Shown one piece after another: positions 1-5,599 of a stretch of 5,787 bases of DNA; the stretch's first letter is position 1, and each line of letters begins with the position of its first letter. Source of the DNA: an uncultured Tannerella sp. (GTDB lineage: Bacteria > Bacteroidota > Bacteroidia > Bacteroidales > Tannerellaceae); assembly GCA_938036405.1 (NCBI GenBank), contig CALHPT010000340.1:1-5787 (forward strand). Direction: 5' to 3'. Both the position numbers and the translations under genes were made by a program. Under the pieces are notes generated by a model. The model searched no databases and was not told the origin of the DNA. It saw only the letters and a program-made list of their open reading frames with translations.

Positions 1-106
1 GCCCTCTATCCAAGCCATTCTTCAGAGATTAGGAATCCTCATACTTTCGTTCAAACTCACGTTGCAAAGATTTCTGGAAGGGGAGATCCGCTGTCGAGGG
101 CATCCG

Positions 107-203
107 TTTCGTCCTCGATCGACCGTTTAGAGGCCATACGCGCCTGCGATCTATATCCGAAGTGTCGATCTGATCTCGCTACGCACTTTCGCCCTCGATG
201 GAC
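107..203. repeat. Pair of 17-bp imperfect direct repeats
   Basis: TTTCGTCCTCGATCGAC at 107-123 and TTTCGCCCTCGATGGAC at 187-203 agree at 15 of 17 positions, with starts 80 bp apart. Both lie upstream of the predicted promoter boxes. They could be a pair of regulator binding sites or a chance pair in a TCGA-rich region. No known operator is recognised. Confidence 0.3.
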
Positions 204-225
204 AGGCAATCGAATCGCGAACGGG

Positions 226-256
226 TTTCCCCCTTTCCAAACTGCGCCTACTTTTG
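226..256 (+). promoter_or_regulatory. Bacteroidota-type promoter for fabD and the downstream operon
   Basis: TACTTTTG at 249-256 matches the Bacteroidota primary-sigma -7 box TAnnTTTG exactly. A TTTC at 226-229, one mismatch from the -33 box TTTG, lies 19 bp upstream, within the normal spacing for this phylum. Transcription would begin around 260-265, leaving a short A-rich leader before the ATG at 289. The A-rich stretch at 265-285 probably helps ribosome loading, since no Shine-Dalgarno motif is present. As the following genes are packed tightly, this could drive all six. Confidence 0.6.
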
Positions 257-288
257 CCGCGCTTAAAACCAAAACGATAAAAGATAGT

Positions 289-1170
289 ATGAACGCCTAC
301 GTTTTTCCAGGCCAGGGCGCCCAGTTCGTTGGAATGGGCAAGTCGCTGTACGACGAAAATCCCCTCGCAAAAGATCTGTTTGAACAAGCTAACGGCATCC
401 TCGGCTTCCGCATCACCGACCTCATGTTTGCCGGCACGGACGACGACCTGAAGCAGACGAAAGTCACGCAGCCCACCGTCTTCCTCCACTCCGTCATCTT
501 GGCGCTCACGGAAGGCGACGCCTTCCGTCCGGACATGACGGCCGGCCATTCGCTGGGCGAGTTCTCCGCACTCGTCGCCGCACGCGCACTCTCGTTCGAG
601 GACGGCCTCACGCTTGTCTCTAAACGTGCACAGGCCATGCAAAAGGCATGCGAGAAGACGCCTTCCACGATGGCCGCCATCATCGGACTGGCCGACGAGC
701 AGGCCGAGCAGATCTGCGCTGAGATCACGGACGAGGTCGTGGTCTGCGCCAACTATAATTGCCCCGGACAGATCGTCATCTCGGGTACCCTTGCTGGTGT
801 TGACGCTGCCTGCGAGAAGATGAAAGCCGCCGGTGCCAAACGTGCCCTCAAGCTGAAGGTAGGCGGTGCCTTCCACTCCCCACTGATGGAGCCCGCACGA
901 GCAGAACTGGCCGAGGCGATCGAGTCGACCCGCTTTAACCAGCCCGTTTGCCCCGTCTACCAGAACGTGGACGCACGGCCGCAGACTGATCCCGACGTGA
1001 TCCGCCGAAACCTCATCGCTCAGCTCACCTCGCCCGTCCGCTGGACGCAGACCGTGCGCAACATGGCAGCCGACGGCGCTACACATTTCACAGAGCTGGG
1101 CCCGGGCAATGTGCTGCAGGGATTGATCAAGAAAATTGAGCCCGCCGTGGCTGTCGACGGAGTGCAGTAA
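289..1170 (+). CDS. fabD: Malonyl-CoA:ACP S-malonyltransferase (FabD)
   Basis: This 293-residue cytosolic enzyme moves the malonyl group from malonyl-CoA to acyl carrier protein, supplying the extender unit for type II fatty-acid synthesis. Length is normal for FabD. The N-terminal FPGQGAQ (residues 6-12) forms the oxyanion-hole region. The nucleophile is Ser88 in GHSLGE (86-91). Arg113 in SKRAQAMQ is the residue that binds the malonate carboxylate, marking malonyl specificity. Catalytic His196 sits in GAFHSPLM. The NYNCPGQIVISG block (155-166) and the C-terminal TELGPGNVLQGLI (268-280) are also typical. The start at 289 gives the canonical MNAYVFPGQG beginning; the frame is open further upstream but without a usable start codon. 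A promoter lies just upstream, and the next gene starts 10 bp after the stop. No key residue is missing. Confidence 0.97.
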   Translation: MNAYVFPGQGAQFVGMGKSLYDENPLAKDLFEQANGILGFRITDLMFAGTDDDLKQTKVTQPTVFLHSVILALTEGDAFRPDMTAGHSLGEFSALVAARALSFEDGLTLVSKRAQAMQKACEKTPSTMAAIIGLADEQAEQICAEITDEVVVCANYNCPGQIVISGTLAGVDAACEKMKAAGAKRALKLKVGGAFHSPLMEPARAELAEAIESTRFNQPVCPVYQNVDARPQTDPDVIRRNLIAQLTSPVRWTQTVRNMAADGATHFTELGPGNVLQGLIKKIEPAVAVDGVQ

Positions 1171-1180
1171 GGAATGCATA

Positions 1181-1756
1181 ATGTATAGCAACAAGGAGCT
1201 GATGGAGAAAGGAAAGAATCTACTCTACGATAAGAACACGCTGGAGTTTGTCGCTGTAGCCTTCGAGTGCTGTTCGTGGTTAGAAAAAACCGAGCGTGAG
1301 GGCGCCGACCTCTTCGCATTTGTCGACAAGGCGACCAAGCTGCTCCCCTTGCTCTATCTCAAAGCGACGCTCCTACCCGAGGTCGAGGTCGACGAAGATG
1401 AAGACGTCGACCTCGCTCCTTTCATCACCGAAGAGACTTACGAGGCGCTACGCACCCGCCTCGCAGTATTGCTCGGACAATACGATAGCTACCTCGAGAC
1501 CTTCCTGCCCGACATGCGATACAGCGACACCCCTATCGCTGCTTTTATCTCCGAGAACCTGTCCGATCTCTACCAAGACCTCGGTGATTTCGTCTCCCTT
1601 TTCCGCCAGGAGCATGAACCCACGATGCACGCCGCACTGGCGCGCTGCGCGGAAAACTTCCGCCTCTATTGGGGCCAAACGCTCCTCAACGCCCTCAAGG
1701 CACTCCATGCGGTGCGTTACAACGAAGAATTCACCCTAACCGACCCCACGGCATGA
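1181..1756 (+). CDS. DUF5063-like protein of unknown function
   Basis: This is a 191-residue, probably cytosolic and mainly helical protein with no signal peptide or membrane segment. I assign it to the DUF5063 group from recalled resemblance to Bacteroidota proteins found next to a 3'-5' exonuclease gene, not from a search. Visible features are an aromatic/Cys patch (EFVAVAFECCSWLEK, 22-36), an acidic run (EVEVDEDEDVDL, 67-78) and helical C-terminal segments with FRLYWGQTLLNALKAL (160-175). No catalytic motif is recognised. ATG 1181 is preferred because AAGGA (1169-1173) lies 7 nt upstream; an in-frame TTG at 1136 would overlap fabD by 35 bp and is unlikely. Its stop overlaps the exonuclease start by 4 bp, suggesting translational coupling and perhaps a joint role in RNA handling (inference). 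The acidic run is encoded by a strong inverted repeat (1384-1415). Confidence 0.82.
   Translation: MYSNKELMEKGKNLLYDKNTLEFVAVAFECCSWLEKTEREGADLFAFVDKATKLLPLLYLKATLLPEVEVDEDEDVDLAPFITEETYEALRTRLAVLLGQYDSYLETFLPDMRYSDTPIAAFISENLSDLYQDLGDFVSLFRQEHEPTMHAALARCAENFRLYWGQTLLNALKALHAVRYNEEFTLTDPTA
1384..1415 (+). other. Perfect 10-bp inverted repeat inside the DUF5063-like gene
   Basis: CGAGGTCGAC (1384-1393) and GTCGACCTCG (1406-1415) are perfect reverse complements around a 12-nt loop (1394-1405), so the mRNA could form a GC-rich hairpin. It encodes the acidic segment of the protein. A second, shifted pairing (1379-1390 with 1403-1414, 11 of 12 positions) is also possible. The cause may simply be Glu/Asp/Val codon choice (GAG, GTC, GAC) in a repetitive acidic run. 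Confidence 0.5.
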
Positions 1757-2343
1757 CGCTGCACCCTTCTCTCCCCTCCAAAATCACCAAAGAAGAAATC
1801 TCCACCCTGCCCCACGAGGAATATGTCGGGCAAATCGTCGTCGTGGATCATCCTGAAGCTGTCGCCCGGGCGGTCAATGCGCTCTCGGCCGAGACACGCG
1901 TCGGCTTCGACACCGAGACACGCCCCAACTTCCGCAAGGATCAGCATCACAAGGTCTCGCTCGTGCAGCTGGCTACCGAAGAGACGTGTTACCTCTTTCG
2001 CTTGAATCACCTCGGTGGTATTCCTGAGCCACTCGTGAGCTTCCTCTCCAACCCAGACGTGACGAAGATCGGCCTCTCACTGGCCGACGACTTCCACATG
2101 CTCCGCGAACGCGTCAAAACACTCCAGCCGGCCGGGTTCATCGAGCTACAAAAGCTGATGCCCTCTTACGGCATCAACGAGGCGGGTCTGCAAAAGATCT
2201 ACGCCATCCTCTTCCAAAAGAAAATCTCCAAACGGGCACGCCTCACCAATTGGGAGGCCGACGTGCTCACCCCCGCGCAACAGAAATATGCAGCCCTTGA
2301 CGCTTGGGCCTGCCTGCGCATCTATAAACACCTCTGCTCATGA
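1753..2343 (+). CDS. DEDDy-family 3'-5' exonuclease (RNase D/WRN-like)
   Basis: This 196-residue protein is a single 3'-5' exonuclease domain of the DnaQ-like, DEDDy type, which uses two metal ions to trim nucleic acid from the 3' end. Exo I is GFDTET (51-56), with Asp53 and Glu55. Exo II is KIGLSLADD (105-113), with Asp113 aligning to the family aspartate. Exo III is QKYAALDAWACLRIY (177-191), with Tyr179 and Asp183, which makes it DEDDy rather than DEDDh. All four acidic residues and the tyrosine are present, so it should be active. It lacks the HRDC domain of full RNase D, so substrate (RNA or DNA) cannot be read from sequence. ATG 1753 overlaps the previous stop (ATGA) and the stop overlaps the next start in the same way. 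No Shine-Dalgarno motif precedes it, so translation probably depends on coupling. A longer in-frame reading from 1669 would run deep into the upstream gene and is rejected. Confidence 0.92.
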   Translation: MTLHPSLPSKITKEEISTLPHEEYVGQIVVVDHPEAVARAVNALSAETRVGFDTETRPNFRKDQHHKVSLVQLATEETCYLFRLNHLGGIPEPLVSFLSNPDVTKIGLSLADDFHMLRERVKTLQPAGFIELQKLMPSYGINEAGLQKIYAILFQKKISKRARLTNWEADVLTPAQQKYAALDAWACLRIYKHLCS

Positions 2344-3530
2344 CATACCCCAAAATTTACCTCAAGCCCAAGAAGGAAGAGTCTGCGCTGCGCCTTCATC
2401 CGTGGGTCTTCTCCGGTGCCGTGGCACGTATAGAAGGCCAACCCGAAGAGGGCGCCGTGGTGGAAGTCTTCGCCGCCGATGGCCGACTGCTCGGCGTAGG
2501 GCACTATCAGATCGGCAGCATCGCCGTCCGGCTGCTTGCCTTCGATGAAGTGACGATCGACCACGCCTTCTGGCTTGACCGACTCCGCTCGGCCTACAAC
2601 CTCCGTCAAATGCTAGGCTTAGACCATGCGCCGGAGAACGACACTTACCGACTTGTCTACGGCGAGGGCGACCGTCTACCGGGCCTCGTCATTGATATGT
2701 ATGCCGACACAGCAGTCATGCAGGCGCACTCCGTCGGCATGCACCACGCCCGCCGCGACATCGCCACGGCCCTGCAGGAGCTTCTCGGCGATCGCCTGCA
2801 AACCATCTACTATAAATCCGACGGCACACTGCCCTTCAAGGCCGCCCTCGATCACACCGACGAATACCTGCTGGGGCGTTACTCCAGCGGCGAACATATC
2901 GCCACGGAACGCGGCTTACGCTTTGGCATCGACTGGCTGAAGGGGCAGAAGACGGGCTTCTTCGTCGATCAACGCGAGAACCGTCGGCTCTTAGAGCAGT
3001 ACGCCAGCGATCGCACAGTGCTGAACATGTTTTGCTACACCGGCGGCTTCTCCGTCTACGCCATGCGCGGCGGTGCGCGGATGGTACACTCTGTCGATAG
3101 CTCCTCGAAAGCCGTCTACCTGACCGAGCGCAACGTCGCCCTCAACTTCCCCGACGACGACCGTCACCGCGCCTTTGCCGAAGACGCCTTTGACTACCTC
3201 CGACGTGCCGACAACAATTACGACCTTATCATCCTCGATCCGCCGGCCTTCGCCAAGCACCGCGACGTGCTCCGCAACGCCCTTCAGGGATATCGCAAAC
3301 TCAACGCCGCGGCCTTTGAGAAGATTCGGCCCGGAGGCATCCTCTTCACCTTCTCTTGCTCGCAAGTGGTCAGTCGCAACGACTTCCGACTGGCCGTCTT
3401 CACCGCTGCCGCACAGACGCGTCGCCACGTCCGTATCCTGCATCAGCTCACCCAACCCGCCGATCATCCCGTCAGCATTTATCACCCCGAAGGCGAATAC
3501 CTCAAAGGCCTCGTCTTAGAAGTCGAGTAG
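2340..3530 (+). CDS. rlmI: Class I SAM-dependent 23S rRNA cytosine methyltransferase, RlmI type
   Basis: This 396-residue protein has the RlmI (COG1092) architecture and normal length. An N-terminal PUA-type RNA-binding domain covers roughly residues 3-75 (KEESALRLHPWVFSGAV is typical). A central region (about 78-200) follows, then a Rossmann methyltransferase domain. Signature motifs are KTGFFVDQRENR (204-215), the SAM-binding VLNMFCYTGGFSVYA (227-241), acidic Asp253 in SVDSS that should contact the SAM ribose, DLIILDPPAFAK (295-306) with the DPPAF motif, and FTFSCSQVV (336-344) with Cys339. E. coli RlmI makes m5C at 23S rRNA position 1962; the same target is inferred here, not shown. The start ATG overlaps the exonuclease stop by 4 bp, and the acetyltransferase begins 3 bp after the stop. 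Its neighbour being a nuclease hints at an RNA-maturation gene pair. Confidence 0.93.
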   Translation: MTYPKIYLKPKKEESALRLHPWVFSGAVARIEGQPEEGAVVEVFAADGRLLGVGHYQIGSIAVRLLAFDEVTIDHAFWLDRLRSAYNLRQMLGLDHAPENDTYRLVYGEGDRLPGLVIDMYADTAVMQAHSVGMHHARRDIATALQELLGDRLQTIYYKSDGTLPFKAALDHTDEYLLGRYSSGEHIATERGLRFGIDWLKGQKTGFFVDQRENRRLLEQYASDRTVLNMFCYTGGFSVYAMRGGARMVHSVDSSSKAVYLTERNVALNFPDDDRHRAFAEDAFDYLRRADNNYDLIILDPPAFAKHRDVLRNALQGYRKLNAAAFEKIRPGGILFTFSCSQVVSRNDFRLAVFTAAAQTRRHVRILHQLTQPADHPVSIYHPEGEYLKGLVLEVE

Positions 3531-3533
3531 CGG

Positions 3534-4118
3534 ATGACTCGAACAGAAATCCAAAAAATGCGCGACGGCGAGTCGCCCGACTTCCAATCGCCCGAGCTGC
3601 AAGCCAGCTTCCGGCACGCTAAGGAGTTGCTGGCCCGCATGCGTACCATGTCGACTTACAGCGACGGCTTCCGCGAGCTGCTCGAACAGCTCATCCCCGG
3701 CATCCCCCCGACATCCGTCGTCTGTCCGCCCTTCCATTGCGACCACGGCCACGGCATCCGCCTCGGCCACGATGTCTACATCAATGCCGGTTGCACCTTC
3801 CTCGACGGCGGATGGATCCGCATCGGCGACCACACTCTCATCGGCCCCGCCGTACAGATCTACACCCCGCATCATCCACTCCATTACCTCGAGCGCCGCA
3901 CGGGCCGCGAACATGCGCGCCCCGTCACCATCGGTGCCGACTGCTGGATCGGCGGCGGAGCGATTATCTGCCCCGGCGTCACGATCGGCGATCGCACCGT
4001 GATTGGTGCCGGCAGCGTCGTGACGCACGACATCCCTGCTGACTCGCTCGCCGTCGGCAATCCCTGCCGCGTCATCCGCCCATTAGAGGCCGGAGAGGAC
4101 GCCACTCACTCCCTATAA
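3534..4118 (+). CDS. Maltose/galactoside-type sugar O-acetyltransferase
   Basis: This 194-residue cytosolic enzyme belongs to the LacA/Maa group of left-handed beta-helix acetyltransferases, which act as trimers and transfer acetyl from acetyl-CoA to a sugar or similar hydroxyl. Residues 3-55 form the helical Mac capping domain (TEIQKMRDGESPDFQSPEL is recognisable). Hexapeptide repeats occupy roughly 73-185, with IRIGDHTLIGP (95-105), VTIGADCWIGGGAIICPGV (131-149) and TIGDRTVIGAGSVV (150-163). His114 in YTPHHPLH aligns with the LacA catalytic histidine, and Asn84 in YINAGCTFLD with the conserved substrate-side asparagine. The AVGNPCRVIR ending (173-182) is typical. The physiological acceptor cannot be deduced; NodL-like or antibiotic acetyltransferases share the fold. 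ATG 3534 lies 3 bp after rlmI and gives a complete Mac domain; Met9 (3558) would clip it. No Shine-Dalgarno motif is seen. Confidence 0.92.
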   Translation: MTRTEIQKMRDGESPDFQSPELQASFRHAKELLARMRTMSTYSDGFRELLEQLIPGIPPTSVVCPPFHCDHGHGIRLGHDVYINAGCTFLDGGWIRIGDHTLIGPAVQIYTPHHPLHYLERRTGREHARPVTIGADCWIGGGAIICPGVTIGDRTVIGAGSVVTHDIPADSLAVGNPCRVIRPLEAGEDATHSL

Positions 4119-4127
4119 CGCATCACA

Positions 4128-5447
4128 ATGGACCATAACCCCGCCCAAGAAATCAACCCCCACATCCCGGCTTCGGCACGATGGATCGGCGCCACGCCGC
4201 TCGTCGTCTTCCTGGCCGTGTACCTGCTGACCTCGCTCATCCTCCGCGACTTTTACGCGATGCCCATCACCGTGGCCTTCCTCGTCTCCTCGGTCTACGC
4301 CGTGGCCATCACCCGCGGGCTATCGACCGAGAAACGCGTCCTACGCTTTTCGCGCGGCGTGGCGGACTACAACCTACTGATGATGATCTGGATCTTCGTC
4401 CTAGCGGGCGCTTTCTCCGAGGCCGCCAAGAGCATCGGCGCCATCGACGCTACGGTCCACCTCATCCTCTGCCTACTGCCCGCCGGGCTACTCCTGCCGG
4501 GTCTTTTTCTCGCCTCCTGCGTCATCTCCCTCTCCATCGGCACCAGCGTCGGCACCGTCGTTGCCCTCGTGCCCATCGCCCTCGGACTCTCCGAGCCGCT
4601 CGGCCTGCCCGTGGAGTATATCGCAGCCGTCGTCACCGGCGGCGCCTTCTTCGGCGACAACCTCTCCTTCATCTCCGACACCACCATCGCCGCCACGCGC
4701 ACCCAAGGCTGCAGTATGCGTGATAAGTTTCGCGTCAACCTCCGCATCGTCCTTCCCGCAGCCATCGCCACCTTCATCATCTACGCCTTCCAAGGCGCCC
4801 ACCTCACCGAGACGCTGCTCAGCACCAATCCCCGCACGCCCTACCTGGCCCTTCCCTACCTCGTCGTCCTCATCACCGCCGCCCGCGGCATCAACGTGAC
4901 GGCCGTCCTGACCCTCGGCATCGTCGTCTGTGGCCTTGTCGGCGCCGTCTTCGGCACGGTCACGTTTTGGCCATGGATCGGCGCCTTAGGGCAGGGTATC
5001 GTTGGCATGGGCGAACTCATTATCGTTACCATGCTCGCCGGCGGCATGCTCGAGCTGATTCGCTTCAACGGCGGAATCGACTACCTCATGAGTGGCCTCA
5101 CGCGCGGCATTCGCGGCAAGCGTGGCGCCGAAGCCGCCATCGCCGCACTCGTCTCCGTGGCCAACATCTGCACGGCCAACAACACCATCGCCATCCTCAC
5201 CACCGGCTCGATGGCGCGTGAGATCACCGCCCGTTACGGCATCGATCCGCGCAAGTCGGCCAGCATCCTCGACACCTTCTCCTGCCTCATCCAGGGCCTG
5301 ATCCCCTACGGCGCGCAGCTGCTTCTGGCCTCCCGTTTTGCCGAAGTCTCGCCCATCGCCATCGTCGGCTACCTCTATTATCCCTTCATCATGGGCGCCT
5401 GCGCCATCCTGGCCATCGCCCTGCGCCTACCGCGCAAATACAGCTGA
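4128..5447 (+). CDS. NhaC-family Na+/H+ antiporter
   Basis: This 439-residue inner-membrane protein is very hydrophobic, with about 11-13 candidate membrane segments (for example near residues 22-40, 46-63, 81-99, 107-127, 128-152, 206-222, 238-281, 286-310, 335-360, 385-402 and 407-433). Family signatures are SIGTSVGT (136-143) and GGAFFGDNLSFISDTT (171-186), with Asp177 and Asp184 inside the membrane as likely ion-site residues, plus a second broken segment CTANNTIAILTTGS (348-361). NhaC proteins exchange internal Na+ for external H+; some relatives move organic acids or amino acids instead, so the ion specificity is an inference. The N-terminal 18 residues are polar and cytoplasmic-looking, with no cleavable signal. 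It starts 9 bp after the acetyltransferase stop and is the last gene of the run. The downstream region lacks a clear U-tract terminator. Confidence 0.92.
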   Translation: MDHNPAQEINPHIPASARWIGATPLVVFLAVYLLTSLILRDFYAMPITVAFLVSSVYAVAITRGLSTEKRVLRFSRGVADYNLLMMIWIFVLAGAFSEAAKSIGAIDATVHLILCLLPAGLLLPGLFLASCVISLSIGTSVGTVVALVPIALGLSEPLGLPVEYIAAVVTGGAFFGDNLSFISDTTIAATRTQGCSMRDKFRVNLRIVLPAAIATFIIYAFQGAHLTETLLSTNPRTPYLALPYLVVLITAARGINVTAVLTLGIVVCGLVGAVFGTVTFWPWIGALGQGIVGMGELIIVTMLAGGMLELIRFNGGIDYLMSGLTRGIRGKRGAEAAIAALVSVANICTANNTIAILTTGSMAREITARYGIDPRKSASILDTFSCLIQGLIPYGAQLLLASRFAEVSPIAIVGYLYYPFIMGACAILAIALRLPRKYS

Positions 5448-5484
5448 ATCTGAGTGCTGCGGTCGGTCGGGTCCATCGCCGAAT

Positions 5485-5599
5485 TGAAATCCATCTTTTG
5501 AAAAGACGCAACGGAACGCTGAAAGCCCATCTTTTCGCCCGAAACGACTAAAAAGAGGTTTTTGGCCATTTCGGGTCACCAGAAACGGAATTCCCAGTC
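5485..5599. repeat. Degenerate 41-bp tandem repeat units (proximal part of the array)
   Basis: Three worn units precede the clean array in nearly the same register. Core matches are GAAAAGAC at 5500, GAAACGAC at 5541 and GAAACGGA at 5582, each exactly 41 bp apart and 41 bp before GAAACGAC at 5623 in the first clean unit. Unit heads are GAAATCCATCTTTT (from 5487), GAAAGCCCATCTTTT (from 5521) and GGCCATTTC (from 5564), comparable to GAAGCCATTTC in clean units. The third worn unit (5565-5599) matches the corresponding 35 bp of the first clean unit at about 23 positions by hand count, without gaps. This stretch is not coding; 41 bp is not a multiple of three. Confidence 0.7.
5538..5575 (+). terminator. 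Possible stem-loop ending the operon
   Basis: CCCGAAA (5538-5544) and TTTCGGG (5569-5575) are perfect reverse complements, and inside them AAAAA (5550-5554) can pair with TTTTT (5559-5563) around a GAGG loop. The result is a long hairpin with an internal loop, about 90 bp after the antiporter stop. No T-run follows, so it is not a standard intrinsic terminator; it may stabilise the 3' end or be a by-product of the repeat units it spans. Confidence 0.35.

Larger units (their letters stand above)
1..288. other. Leader/intergenic region upstream of fabD
   Basis: No convincing gene is seen in this stretch. It contains a Bacteroidota-type promoter near its right end, a 17-bp imperfect direct repeat (107-123 and 187-203) and a small inverted repeat (TCGAGG at 94-99, CCTCGA at 113-118, 13-nt loop). 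The + strand frame that continues into fabD has no stop codon from position 1 to 288 (96 codons), but also no ATG, GTG or TTG, so it cannot start inside the window. The predicted peptide is rich in Ser, Arg, Thr and Pro and I recognise no domain. I read the openness as probably chance, with the true fabD start at 289. The last 25 bases before the start are A-rich. Confidence 0.6.

Noticed and set aside
42..49. Second promoter box TACTTTCG near the left edge
   Set aside because: One mismatch from TAnnTTTG and no acceptable -33 box about 19-21 bp upstream; the 249-256 box is clearly better.
57..272. 71-codon open frame on the - strand in the leader region
   Set aside because: No recognisable motif and no ribosome site; the region is better explained as the fabD upstream region with a + strand promoter.
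1136..1180. Upstream TTG start for the DUF5063-like gene
   Set aside because: It would overlap fabD by 35 bp; ATG 1181 has an AAGGA 7 nt upstream and gives a sensible N-terminus.
151..1194. 347-codon open frame on the - strand opposite fabD
   Set aside because: It lies antisense to a clear fabD with all catalytic motifs. Its protein is low-complexity, rich in Gly, Leu, Arg and His, and without a recognisable domain; GC-rich codon use explains the lack of stops.
1669..1752. N-terminal extension of the exonuclease from ATG 1669
   Set aside because: The extra 28 codons lie in another frame of the preceding gene and resemble out-of-frame translation; the ATGA overlap at 1753 is typical of coupled genes.
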